NCBI RefSeq assembly: GCF_002872075.1 | Contig: NZ_PGGU01000029.1 | Location: forward strand, 242,788 to 306,787 | Direction of reading: 5' to 3' | Source of the DNA: Microbacterium aurantiacum | GTDB lineage: Bacteria; Actinomycetota; Actinomycetes; Actinomycetales; Microbacteriaceae | DNA length: 64,000 nt | Shown: positions 1-7,889 of the stretch, one piece after another | Numbering within the stretch: position 1 is the first letter of the stretch | Layout: each line of letters opens with the position of its first letter | Program-made: the position numbers and the translations under genes | The notes under the pieces: generated by a model | What the model was told of the DNA's origin: nothing | The model's input: only the letters and a program-made list of their open reading frames with translations | The model's database searches: none

Positions 1-24
1 GTCCTGGCGAACGCGAACGGCTGA
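1..24 (+). CDS. C-terminal end of an upstream gene (partial)
   Basis: Reading frame 1 is open from the window edge and ends with TGA at 22-24, giving a tail of VLANANG. The following strong hairpin at 29-70 is placed as a terminator would be for a gene ending here. Nothing about function can be seen from seven residues, and the frame could be open by chance. Confidence 0.25.
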   Translation, partial: VLANANG

Positions 25-28
25 ACGA

Positions 29-70
29 CCGAGCCGGGTGCGGGTCGTGACAGATCCGCACCCGGCTCGG
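29..70. terminator. Strong hairpin terminator, probably bidirectional
   Basis: A perfect 15-bp inverted repeat (29-43 and 56-70) encloses a 12-nt loop. It lies between a rightward frame ending at 24 and the leftward SDR gene ending at 85, as expected for a terminator shared by converging genes. There is no long T tract, as is common in high-GC actinobacteria. Confidence 0.7.
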
Positions 71-84
71 AGCCGGCGAACGCC

Positions 85-870
85 TCAGGCCCCGCGTTCT
101 TCGTTGATGGAATTCGCTCCGTCCACGGTGATGAGCTGGCCGGTGATGTAGGACGCGCCCTCGCCGGCGAGGAAGACGATGGCGTGCGCCACCTCGTCAG
201 CCGTCCCGGAACGTCCGACCGGCGTCGCCTGGCCCATCGCCCGCTCGTGGTCGGAGGCGGATGCCGTCTCGATCCATCCTGGAGCGACGGCGTTGACCGT
301 GATGCCCGCCGCCGCGGTGTCGATGGCAGTCGCCCGGGTCATGCCCACGACGCCCGCTTTGGCGGCGTGGTACGCGACGTCGCCGGCGTAAGCCTGCACC
401 GGTCCGGAGACCGACGCGACGTTGACGATCCGACCGTACTGCGCTTCGCGCATGCCGGGGATCACCGCGCGGATCATGAGGAACGACGTCGTGAGGTTGC
501 GTTCGATCGATGCGTGCCACTGCTCGAGCGTGAGATCGTCGATGGAGCCGGGGTCGTCGGGGTCTGACATCGACGTCATCCCGGCGTTGTTGACGAGCAC
601 GTCGACGCCGCCGAACGCGTCGTGTGCTGCGGCGACGACGGCATCGACTCCCGCCTGCTGCGTGAGATCGGCGACGACTCCGGCAGCCTCGAAGCCGCCG
701 CGGCGCAGGGTCTCCACGCGGTCGAAGATGCGGTCGGTCGTCGAGGTGATGACGGTGCGCATCCCCGCGGCCGCGAGCGCGCGGGCTGCGGCGAATCCGA
801 TGCCGTGCTCGCTGCCGGCTCCGGTGACGATGGCGGTGCGCTGTCGTGTCTGAGCCACGGTGGCCTCCAA
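85..870 (-). CDS. SDR family NAD(P)-dependent oxidoreductase
   Basis: This 261-residue classical short-chain dehydrogenase/reductase has the cofactor glycine motif TGAGSEHGIG at residues 16-25, NNAG at 94-97 and the tetrad Asn125-Ser153-Tyr167-Lys171. The C-terminus ends in the usual ITGQLITVDGA strand. It most resembles FabG-type 3-oxoacyl reductases and gluconate-5-dehydrogenase-like enzymes; the substrate cannot be told from sequence. It is divergent from the TetR gene at 1003, and the shared 132-bp promoter carries two copies of an inverted motif. The gene is therefore probably repressed by that TetR. Confidence 0.9.
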   Translation of the reverse strand: MEATVAQTRQRTAIVTGAGSEHGIGFAAARALAAAGMRTVITSTTDRIFDRVETLRRGGFEAAGVVADLTQQAGVDAVVAAAHDAFGGVDVLVNNAGMTSMSDPDDPGSIDDLTLEQWHASIERNLTTSFLMIRAVIPGMREAQYGRIVNVASVSGPVQAYAGDVAYHAAKAGVVGMTRATAIDTAAAGITVNAVAPGWIETASASDHERAMGQATPVGRSGTADEVAHAIVFLAGEGASYITGQLITVDGANSINEERGA

Positions 871-890
871 GATATCGAGGATAGATTGGA

Positions 891-973
891 ACGATCGTAC
901 AATATTGCTATCCTAGACTCCGTGTTTCTTACGAGACTGACGAAATCGATGCCGCATATTGTTGTACGATCGT
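891..973. promoter_or_regulatory. Divergent promoter with paired inverted TetR sites
   Basis: ACGATCGTACAA at 891-902 and its exact reverse complement TTGTACGATCGT at 962-973 face each other in the spacer between the SDR and TetR genes. Each copy contains the 9-mer CGATCGTAC. The arrangement suggests two binding sites for the adjacent TetR, one near each start. This is inferred from position and symmetry only. Confidence 0.6.
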
Positions 974-1002
974 CCTGATCGACCGAATGGAAGAGGGACC
1001 CA

Positions 1003-1614
1003 TTGCCAGGAGTGACGGAACCGCCCAGCAAGAAGGGTGCAGAACGCAAGGGCAGGATTCTCGAGTCGGCCCTGACGGTGATCGGCAGAGACGGACTCGC
1101 AGCTCTGTCGATGCGATCTCTCGCCGCCGAGGCGGGCCTGCCGCTGGGCGCATTGAGCTACTACTTCGTCAACAAGAAGCAACTGATCGGCGAGGCCTTC
1201 GACGCGCACGCCCACCGCGAACTGCAGCGGGTGGTGCAGACGATCGCCTTGATCGGCGATGCGGGTTCCGCGGCTGATCTCGCGGGACGTCTGGCGGATT
1301 TCGTCATCGATGGGCTCGCGAACGACGAGAACGCACTGGTCGCTGAATACGAGTTCCTCGTCGAGGCCAGCAGGCGGCCGGAGATCGCTCGGGCCTCCAC
1401 CGCCTGGCAGCAGGCCCTGCATGCGCAGCTGGCCAACGTCCTCGGCCGTCTCGGCTCTTCCGAGCCGTCGACCGACGCGCGGCTGATCATGGCCACGATC
1501 GCGGGGCTCGAAGTCGACAACCTGACCAGAGACGCACTGCCCCGTACGCAGTCGACCGCGATCCGCGAGACCCTGGCGCGGCTCATCGATGTCCTGAGCC
1601 GAGCATGGGAGTGA
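1003..1614 (+). CDS. TetR/AcrR family transcriptional regulator
   Basis: The 203-residue protein begins with a TetR-type helix-turn-helix at about residues 10-58 (ILESALTVIGRDG then SMRSLAAEAGLPLGALSYYF), followed by an all-helical ligand domain. The start is a TTG preceded by an AAGAGGGA ribosome site at 991-998; no better start is seen. It is divergent from an SDR and closely followed, after 52 bp, by a metallo-hydrolase. A local repressor of both is plausible. The inducer is unknown. Confidence 0.88.
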   Translation: MPGVTEPPSKKGAERKGRILESALTVIGRDGLAALSMRSLAAEAGLPLGALSYYFVNKKQLIGEAFDAHAHRELQRVVQTIALIGDAGSAADLAGRLADFVIDGLANDENALVAEYEFLVEASRRPEIARASTAWQQALHAQLANVLGRLGSSEPSTDARLIMATIAGLEVDNLTRDALPRTQSTAIRETLARLIDVLSRAWE

Positions 1615-1666
1615 CCGGATGCCCAGCGATGACCCGCTCCAACCGCCCGAGAAGAGGATGATGACC

Positions 1667-2485
1667 ATGAGCTCCAGCACGCGCGAGGCCCCGCTGTCCG
1701 CCGAGACGTGTCAGCAGCTGATCTGCTTGACGCTGGCGTGGGATCAGATACCGGAATGGATCTCGATGGAGGGCGGATCCGACCGGGTCCTGCGTGAACC
1801 CGTATGCGCCATCCTCGTGAAGACCACGATCGGCTGGGTTCTGCTCGACACCGGAACGGACGCCCGACGCTTCCGTGGCCCGAACCCCGACCGTGATCTG
1901 TACGCTCCGGCCGGCCTCCCCGAGTTCCTCACCGACGGCGACCCGCTGCTGGACGCGCTCGCCGCCCATGGCCTCGCTCCCTCCGATATCGCCGTGGCAG
2001 CGGTCTCGCACCTGCACTTCGATCACTCCGGCGGTCTCCGGCATCTGGCCGAGGCCGGCGTCGAGGTCTGCATCCAGCGGCGTGAGCTCGACTTCGCGAT
2101 CACGACGGCCGGCCGAGAGGACGCGTACCTGCGGGAGGACTACGAGCACCCGGCGCTGACATGGCGCATCCTGGACGGCGATGGTGTGATCGCCCCCGGC
2201 GTGGACGCCGTATCCACACCCGGGCACACGCCGGGGCACATGTCCTACCGAGTCCGGATGGCCGAGTCGGGAACCTGGCTCTTCGCCATGGACGCGATCG
2301 ACCTGCAGGCGGGAATCGATCATGATCAGGTCGTGGGGACGCACGCCCTGCCGGCAGACGCCCCGTTGGTGCGGGAGTCCCACGATCGACTCACGGGACT
2401 CGCCGCAGCCGAGGGTGCGCGGCTGGTCGCCGGCCACTGTCCGGTGACGTGGCCCGCACTCACCGCCGCAGACGGATTCGTGTGA
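1667..2485 (+). CDS. MBL-fold metallo-hydrolase (lactonase-like)
   Basis: The protein has the metallo-beta-lactamase metal motif HLHFDH at residues 115-120 (counted from ATG 1667), a further TPGHTPGH segment at 184-191 and an Asp at 209. This is the HxHxDH...H...D pattern of two-zinc hydrolases of the N-acyl-homoserine-lactonase (AttM/AiiA-like) branch. ATG 1667 follows GAAGAGG with 9-nt spacing; upstream in-frame ATGs at 1619, 1658 and 1661 are less well placed. With the preceding TetR and the divergent SDR it may form a small detoxification or lactone-degrading unit. The family does not fix the substrate, so quorum quenching is only a possibility. Confidence 0.85.
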   Translation: MSSSTREAPLSAETCQQLICLTLAWDQIPEWISMEGGSDRVLREPVCAILVKTTIGWVLLDTGTDARRFRGPNPDRDLYAPAGLPEFLTDGDPLLDALAAHGLAPSDIAVAAVSHLHFDHSGGLRHLAEAGVEVCIQRRELDFAITTAGREDAYLREDYEHPALTWRILDGDGVIAPGVDAVSTPGHTPGHMSYRVRMAESGTWLFAMDAIDLQAGIDHDQVVGTHALPADAPLVRESHDRLTGLAAAEGARLVAGHCPVTWPALTAADGFV

Positions 2486-2489
2486 CAGA

Positions 2490-2515
2490 GAGCGGGACCG
2501 CGTGCGGTCCCGCTC
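2490..2515. terminator. Hairpin terminator between converging genes
   Basis: A perfect 12-bp inverted repeat (2490-2501 and 2504-2515) starts just after the metallo-hydrolase stop at 2485 and precedes the stop of the leftward permease at 2533. The symmetry and position suit a bidirectional terminator. The innermost pairs must open to form a loop. Confidence 0.8.
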
Positions 2516-2532
2516 CCTCACTCGAATCGAGT

Positions 2533-3954
2533 TCACTGCTCGTCGTCCCAAGCCTCCAGCATGAGGAACGCGGTTCCCTTGCGTGGGCGAAGGTATCCGA
2601 AGTAATAGACGTACCCCGCCACCACGACTCCGCCGGCGATGCTCACGCTCACCCACTGTTCGGGATTGAGAACGCTGATGCCGATCACGCTGGCGATCAC
2701 GACGAGCGCCACGAGCGCCGGCGCCGGCCAGAACGGCATCCGGAACAGTTCCGAGGCCGGGACGCCCCCTTGGCGGCGCACGACGATGGCGGCGATGGCG
2801 ATGAAGGCGAATCCGGTCACCACCGTGGACCCGGTCGCATTGAGCAGCACGGTCATGGGGATGAGGCAGCAGAGGCCGGAGAGCACGCCCATCACGATCG
2901 TCGCGACGCGCGGCATGTGCGCCGCCCCGGAGACGCGGGAGAGGGGCTTGGCCAGTACGGCGGGCAGCGCCTTGTCGCGGGCGGCGGCGAAGAGCAGCCG
3001 TCCGGCCTGGAGGCTGAGGGCGATGTTCGCGTTGAGGATCGCCAGCGCCATCGACAGCAGCACGAACACCGAGAGAGCGTGACCTGCCCGCTGCTCGAGG
3101 AAAGCCTGCACCGGCAGCTCGGCGCCGACGAGTCCCTCCAGGGAATCGGCGCCCAGCATGACGAAGACGAGCGGCACCACCTCGACGACGACGGTGATGA
3201 CAGCCGAGAGGAGCACCGCCCGAGCCACATTGCGCCGCGGGTTCTTCGTCTCCTCGGAGAAATACACCGCGCCGCCGTAGCCGAACTGAGCGAAGACGCC
3301 CTGGGTGATGACGAGCACCAGACCGGCGATGCCGATGGGTGCCAGAGCGCCACTCGAATCCAGCGCCTGCGGGTTGAGGAGATCGGTCACGGGGCGTTCG
3401 ATGTGGATGGCACCCAGGCCGGTCAGGAGCACCAGCGCAGCGATCTCGACGACGAGGAAAGTACCGGTGACCCAGGCGTTCGTGCGAATGTTCAGGCACG
3501 ACACGACGGTGGCGATGAGGGTCACGCCGAGGGCGGTGACGACGGGGTCCATCCCGGCGATCGTCACCCCGAGGTAGTCGGCGACGCCCAGCGCGAAGAC
3601 CGCCTGGGATAAGGGCAGTCCCACGAGCCCCAAGAAGAACACCGCGCACCCGGAGGCGGGTCCCAGCGTCCGGCTGACCAGGGCGTAATCACCGCCGGCG
3701 ATCGGATGACGGGAGCCGAGTTCGGCATAGCACAGAGCGACGAGCAGGCTGATGACACCTCCGATGAGGAAACCCCAGAACACGCCGGTGCCGTACGCCC
3801 CCAGTGCTGCTCCTCCCAGGATGAATACGCTGGCGGCGGGGGAGATGGAAGAGAGCGTGAGCATCACGTTGCCGCCGACGCCCAGCGAGCGCGCGAGGCC
3901 CTTCTGCGATGCGCCGGTGCCGTCGGTGGTGAGCGTGGGTGGAGAGTTCGTCAT
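2533..3954 (-). CDS. APC family amino acid permease
   Basis: This 473-residue integral membrane protein has about twelve hydrophobic segments and the N-terminal pattern of the amino acid-polyamine-organocation superfamily: a first helix with SSISPAASVFILGG and a conserved segment reading GGDYALVSRTLGPASG. The length is typical for the family. Specificity cannot be read, but amino acids, polyamines or related amines are usual. The gene is divergent from a TetR regulator at 4055, and a perfect palindrome between them (3989-4016) probably controls it. It is therefore likely an inducible uptake system. Confidence 0.9.
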   Translation of the reverse strand: MTNSPPTLTTDGTGASQKGLARSLGVGGNVMLTLSSISPAASVFILGGAALGAYGTGVFWGFLIGGVISLLVALCYAELGSRHPIAGGDYALVSRTLGPASGCAVFFLGLVGLPLSQAVFALGVADYLGVTIAGMDPVVTALGVTLIATVVSCLNIRTNAWVTGTFLVVEIAALVLLTGLGAIHIERPVTDLLNPQALDSSGALAPIGIAGLVLVITQGVFAQFGYGGAVYFSEETKNPRRNVARAVLLSAVITVVVEVVPLVFVMLGADSLEGLVGAELPVQAFLEQRAGHALSVFVLLSMALAILNANIALSLQAGRLLFAAARDKALPAVLAKPLSRVSGAAHMPRVATIVMGVLSGLCCLIPMTVLLNATGSTVVTGFAFIAIAAIVVRRQGGVPASELFRMPFWPAPALVALVVIASVIGISVLNPEQWVSVSIAGGVVVAGYVYYFGYLRPRKGTAFLMLEAWDDEQ

Positions 3955-3988
3955 GGCTTGATCTGCCTGTCTGAAAGGGGAGGGCGTC

Positions 3989-4016
3989 GATTCTTTGACT
4001 CGAACGTCAAAGAATC
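3989..4016. promoter_or_regulatory. Perfect palindromic operator between APC permease and TetR
   Basis: GATTCTTTGAC (3989-3999) and GTCAAAGAATC (4006-4016) are perfect reverse complements of 11 nt with a 6-nt spacer. It is an AT-rich site in an otherwise GC-rich region, 34 bp before the permease start and 38 bp before the TetR start. Binding by the adjacent TetR, with repression of both genes, is the simplest reading. Confidence 0.75.
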
Positions 4017-4054
4017 CTTAGGAGGATGACATGTGACGCCGGTACTGTCAACTG

Positions 4055-4657
4055 GTGGCACGAAAGAAGAATCAAGGCGCCCGGCGCACGGCGCTCATCG
4101 AAGCGACGTACACTGCCGGCCTCGAACGTGGCCTGCGTGCGCTTTCGCTGACAGATGTCGCCAAAGAGGCCGGGCTGACGCGCGGCGCGGTCCTTTACTA
4201 CTACGACGACCTCGACGCTCTGCTTCTCGAAGCCCACGCTGCCGGTGTCGCCCGTTTCTGCGACCAGCGCGACGCGACCGTGGCCCAAGAACCGGACCCT
4301 CGGCGGAAACTCGCCGTCGCCATCACGACGGGCTTGCCTTCTGGACCGGACGACGCGCTGATGCGTCTGCTGTTCGAACTCGACGTGCTCGCAGGGAACT
4401 CCGAACTGCACGAGGAGCTGGTGCAGGAACTCGATCGCCGTCAGCTCGTCACCTACCGAGGAATCATCGACGCAGGAGTGCAGGCGGGAGTCTTCAGGCC
4501 GAATCTTGATGCCGACCTCGTGGCCAAGACCCTCGTGGCTCTCGAGGATGGCTACGGCTTGCAGATCGTGGCAGACCGCATCACGACTCACGCCATCGCG
4601 GTCGGAGCCATTCGGTCGGTCGCGGCTGAGCTCGGTTGCCCGACAGGCGACGCGTAG
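4055..4657 (+). CDS. TetR/AcrR family regulator (BetI-like)
   Basis: The 200-residue protein has a TetR helix-turn-helix at about residues 10-55 (SLTDVAKEAGLTRGAVLYYYDDLDALL), whose YYYDDLD turn is of the BetI type. The C-terminal helical domain ends with an ALEDGYGLQIV segment typical of that branch. It starts at GTG 4055. It is divergent from the APC permease across a perfect palindrome, so it likely senses an amine or amino acid taken up by the permease. The ligand is not known. Confidence 0.88.
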   Translation: MARKKNQGARRTALIEATYTAGLERGLRALSLTDVAKEAGLTRGAVLYYYDDLDALLLEAHAAGVARFCDQRDATVAQEPDPRRKLAVAITTGLPSGPDDALMRLLFELDVLAGNSELHEELVQELDRRQLVTYRGIIDAGVQAGVFRPNLDADLVAKTLVALEDGYGLQIVADRITTHAIAVGAIRSVAAELGCPTGDA

Positions 4658-4716
4658 TCGTCGCCGGATCCGAGGCACGCTTCTGCGGCTCTCGAACCAC
4701 GATGTTGTGTGCGGCG

Positions 4717-5298
4717 CTATGGGTTCAGGTCGCCGAGAAGTCGCAGGCCGCGTTTGGCCCAGCGGATCTCGGCCTTCGCGCGCTCCACCAGACCCTCGTA
4801 GGCGAACACTTTGAAGGCGATCGCGCGCTCGCGCTCCGATTCGGGGATGGCGAGGAGCCGGCGCTGGAGCATCGGATGCTCGCCCGAAAGGATGCGATCG
4901 ATCTCGCTCTGCCAGCGGTCGAGCAGCTCCGTGTGCTGGCGTGCGTGGTCGGCGAGAAACTCTCGTGCCGCCTCGGGCTCGGCCGATTCGAGATACGCCG
5001 CCCGCAGGTGTGCGGGGTCGCGCACGCGTGAGTACTCCATCGGCTCGTTGATCCACTCGAAGAAGGCCTCGGCGCCGTCTTCGGTCGCGTGGTAGATGCG
5101 GCGCCGACCGCGCTCGCCGCGGGTCTGCTCTTCTCCGCGGATCAACCCGGCCGTCTCCATGCGCCGAAGCTCGGGGTAGATCTGCGAGTCCGGCGCGTGC
5201 CAGACGTGCCCGACGGACTCCGAGAACAACTTCTGCAGTTCGTAGCCCGACAGCGGGCCGACCCGCAGGAGGGCCAGCAGCGCGTATCTCAGGGACAT
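4717..5298 (-). CDS. vanR: PadR family regulator, VanR-type
   Basis: This 193-residue PadR protein has the winged-helix domain at residues 1-85 (MSLRYALLALLRVGPLSGYELQKLF), including the IYPELRRMETAGLI recognition part, and a C-terminal Vir_act_alpha_C-like helical domain. It is divergent from vanA. In Corynebacterium glutamicum the vanillate demethylase operon is repressed by a PadR-type VanR that releases on binding vanillate, so the same role is inferred here. The TACCTA/TAGGTA inverted repeat at 5381-5398 is the likely operator. Confidence 0.82.
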   Translation of the reverse strand: MSLRYALLALLRVGPLSGYELQKLFSESVGHVWHAPDSQIYPELRRMETAGLIRGEEQTRGERGRRRIYHATEDGAEAFFEWINEPMEYSRVRDPAHLRAAYLESAEPEAAREFLADHARQHTELLDRWQSEIDRILSGEHPMLQRRLLAIPESERERAIAFKVFAYEGLVERAKAEIRWAKRGLRLLGDLNP

Positions 5299-5365
5299 CG
5301 AACCTCTCTCGTCATGTCCAGGAACGTATCAGGACGCGGTGATCCCTTGCGTTGGCGACACTTCG

Positions 5366-5398
5366 ATCGTACGATGCAGATACCTATCTACATAGGTA
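5366..5398. promoter_or_regulatory. Operator region of the van genes
   Basis: Two palindromes lie side by side upstream of vanA. ATCGTACGAT at 5366-5375 is self-complementary. TACCTA (5381-5386) and TAGGTA (5393-5398) form an inverted repeat with a 6-nt spacer. The second resembles the PadR-type VanR site as I recall it from C. glutamicum, which contains a TAGGTATT half. The first contains the CGATCGTAC word also found around the TetR gene at 1003. Assignment to regulators is inference. Confidence 0.65.
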
Positions 5399-5422
5399 AA
5401 TTTCCGACACGAGGGAGTGGCG

Positions 5423-6511
5423 ATGACCGAGACCACGACGGCGAAGATCTTCGACTACCCGCGCAATGCCTGGTACGTCGCCGCCTGGGACCACGAGGTC
5501 ACCAGAAAGCCGCTCGCACGCACGGTCGCCGGTCGGCCGCTCGCCATGTACCGCACGGAGGACGGCACGCCCGTCGCTCTCGCCGACGCATGCTGGCACC
5601 GGCTCGCACCTCTCTCGATGGGCAAGGTCATCGGCGATGATCTGCAGTGCCCGTACCACGGCATCCGCTACAACCCCGCAGGGCGGTGCACCGCGATGCC
5701 CGCCCAGGAGACGATCAACCCGAGTGCCACCGTCGCCTCCTTCCCCATCGTCGACCGCTACCGGTATCTGTGGGTCTGGGTGGGAGATGCGACGCTGGCA
5801 GATCCGTCGACGATCCCCGACATGCATCAGATGACGTCGCCGGAGTGGACCGGCGACGGTGAGCTGATCCACGCGGAGTGCAACTACCAGCTCGTGGTCG
5901 ACAACCTCATGGACCTCACGCACGAGGAGTTCGTGCACACTTCGAGCATCGGGCAGGACGCTCTCAGCGAGTCGGAATTCGTGACCAGCCACACCGACAC
6001 CACGGTCACCGTCGAGCGATGGATGATCGACATCGAGGCCCCGCCGTTCTGGCTCAAGAACATGCGCGACAAGTTCCCCGGATTCTCGGGGAGGGTCGAT
6101 CGCTGGCAGATCATCCACTTCGAAGCGCCGTCGACGATCTGCCTGGACGTCGGCGTGGCCGCCACCGGCACGGGTGCACCGGAAGGCGACCGCAGCGCCG
6201 GCGTGAACGGGTACGTGATGAACACCATCACGCCGGAGACCGACCGCACCAGCCACTACTTCTGGTCGTTCCAGCGCAACTACCGACTGGACAGCCAGCT
6301 CATCACGACGCAGCTGCGCAACGGCGTGCACGGCGTCTTCAACGAGGACGAGGTGATGCTGCAGGCGCAGCAGGCCGCCATCGACGCGAACCCCGACTAT
6401 GAGTTCTACAGCCTCAACATCGACGCCGGCGGAATGTGGGTGCGACGGCTCCTGGAGCGGATGCTGGAGGACGAAGGCAGGATGCCCGTACCTGCCGCGG
6501 CTGGGCACTGA
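5423..6511 (+). CDS. vanA: Vanillate O-demethylase oxygenase subunit (Rieske)
   Basis: This 362-residue Rieske non-heme iron oxygenase has the 2Fe-2S ligands Cys57-x-His59 and Cys76-x2-His79 in the N-terminal domain. The mononuclear iron site reads DNLMDLTHEEFVH, with Asp164 bridging and His167 and His172 as ligands. Length and motif order match VanA-type demethylases, which convert vanillate to protocatechuate and formaldehyde. ATG 5423 follows GAGGGAG; a GTG at 5417 is less likely. The reductase gene follows after 2 bp and a PadR regulator is divergent, which supports the vanAB assignment. Related methoxybenzoate demethylases cannot be excluded. Confidence 0.9.
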   Translation: MTETTTAKIFDYPRNAWYVAAWDHEVTRKPLARTVAGRPLAMYRTEDGTPVALADACWHRLAPLSMGKVIGDDLQCPYHGIRYNPAGRCTAMPAQETINPSATVASFPIVDRYRYLWVWVGDATLADPSTIPDMHQMTSPEWTGDGELIHAECNYQLVVDNLMDLTHEEFVHTSSIGQDALSESEFVTSHTDTTVTVERWMIDIEAPPFWLKNMRDKFPGFSGRVDRWQIIHFEAPSTICLDVGVAATGTGAPEGDRSAGVNGYVMNTITPETDRTSHYFWSFQRNYRLDSQLITTQLRNGVHGVFNEDEVMLQAQQAAIDANPDYEFYSLNIDAGGMWVRRLLERMLEDEGRMPVPAAAGH

Positions 6512-6513
6512 CC

Positions 6514-7497
6514 GTGGCGAGTTCGCATTCCATCGTCTGGCAGCAGGCGACGGTTCTCAGTGGCACCGAGCTGACCCCCGCCATCAAACGGATAGTGATC
6601 CGTCCGCAGCATCCGGTCCCCGCCCCGCCCGGGTCGCATGTAGATGTGCGTCTGCGGGTCGGTGCGGAGCTCGTCACGCGGTCGTACTCGAGCGTCGACA
6701 GCGACCCGGCGGGGACAGCGCTCGCCATCAGTGTCTTCGACTCGGAGGTATCGCGGGGCGGTGCGAAGGTGATGCACGCCCTGAGGGCGGGGGACGTCAT
6801 CGACGTGACGCAGCCTCTGCAGGACTTCCCGCTGCGCCTCGGCGCCCCCTCCTATACTCTTCTCGCCGGCGGGGTCGGAATCACGGCGATCCTGGGAATG
6901 GCGGCGGCGCTCTCTGCAGCGGGCGCCGAGTACCGGATCGTGTACTGCGGGCGTGCGCGCGAGCACATGGCGTACCTGACGGACCTGGAAGCGGCTCACG
7001 GCGACCGGTTGCAGGTGCACGTGCGCGAGGAGGGCACATCGTTGGACGTCGCTGCGCTCGTGGACGGCGTCCATCCCGACAGTGAGCTGTACATGTGCGG
7101 GCCCATCCGGCTGATGGATGCGGTCCGTCGAGCATGGGTGGAGCGCGGACATTCTCCGTCTCGCCTGCGGTTCGAGACCTTCGGCAACAGCGGCTGGTTC
7201 GCCCCGGAGCGCTTCACCGTCCGAGTGCCGGCGCTGGGGCTGCAGACGGTCGTCCCGCCCTCCTCGACGCTTCTGGAAGCGCTCGAGGCCGCCGGCGCGG
7301 ATGCGCTGTTCGATTGCCGGAAAGGCGAGTGCGGGCTGTGCGAAGCGCGCGTGATCGGGCTCGAAGGGGTGATCGACCACCGCGACGTGTTCTACAGCGA
7401 GCGCCAGCGGGACGCGAGCTCGAGAATCTGCGTGTGCGTCTCGCGGGTCTGCCTGCCGTCCGGCGGCCACGCGGAGATCTCGTTGGAGCTCAGTTAG
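6514..7497 (+). CDS. vanB: Vanillate demethylase reductase subunit (PDR/VanB family)
   Basis: This 327-residue reductase joins an FMN-binding domain (RSYS at 56-59), an NAD-binding domain (GGVGITAI at 119-126) and a C-terminal plant-type 2Fe-2S ferredoxin domain with the DCRKGECGLCEA cysteine cluster and a distal Cys. This domain order is that of phthalate dioxygenase reductase and VanB, which pass electrons from NADH to the Rieske oxygenase. It starts at GTG 6514, 2 bp after the vanA stop, so the two are co-transcribed. Confidence 0.92.
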   Translation: MASSHSIVWQQATVLSGTELTPAIKRIVIRPQHPVPAPPGSHVDVRLRVGAELVTRSYSSVDSDPAGTALAISVFDSEVSRGGAKVMHALRAGDVIDVTQPLQDFPLRLGAPSYTLLAGGVGITAILGMAAALSAAGAEYRIVYCGRAREHMAYLTDLEAAHGDRLQVHVREEGTSLDVAALVDGVHPDSELYMCGPIRLMDAVRRAWVERGHSPSRLRFETFGNSGWFAPERFTVRVPALGLQTVVPPSSTLLEALEAAGADALFDCRKGECGLCEARVIGLEGVIDHRDVFYSERQRDASSRICVCVSRVCLPSGGHAEISLELS

Positions 7498-7742
7498 TCG
7501 ACGCCGCGACCTGCGGGTTGGGCGTCAGCACACTTTCCGGACAGTGCTTCATCAAGTGAGGTCGAGCCTGCCCAGTGCCGAGCGAGATGCATACTCGAGG
7601 TCGGATACCAGGGTTGTTGCGTTGATCGGTGCAGAGTGCCCGGACAGCCGGGTGCCCACCATTTCGGGTCGCTGTCATAGCTGGCCTCTGCCGCCCTCGC
7701 GTGGTCTGCGACGATGGCCCTCAGCGAAGAGAAGGACCTGCA

Positions 7743-7856
7743 CGTGAGCACGCACTTGCGCGCGCCGTCTTCGCGGCACTCGACGGGCTCGTATTGCAGT
7801 TCGTGAGCGGCGCCATCAATCGCGAGCAGTCGACTCGTCTGTTGCTGCTCTGTGGA
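7743..7856 (+). pseudogene. Possible remnant of a TetR C-terminal domain in a decayed spacer
   Basis: The 392-bp stretch 7498-7889 between vanB and the LysR gene has no convincing intact gene. One frame reads ALARAVFAALDGLVLQFVSG (within 7743-7856), which resembles the last helices of TetR ligand domains. I could find no matching helix-turn-helix before it, and the frame runs out into unrelated sequence. It may be the remains of a lost regulator. The rest of the stretch shows no clear terminator or repeat. Confidence 0.3.
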
Positions 7857-7889
7857 AGCTTGCGGCCCTGGCGAGTGGTTCGAACTCTG

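Noticed and set aside
1583..3649. 688-codon open frame on the minus strand
   Set aside because: It spans the opposite strand of the metallo-hydrolase and another frame of the permease. Both of those genes have clear family motifs and the long frame has none.
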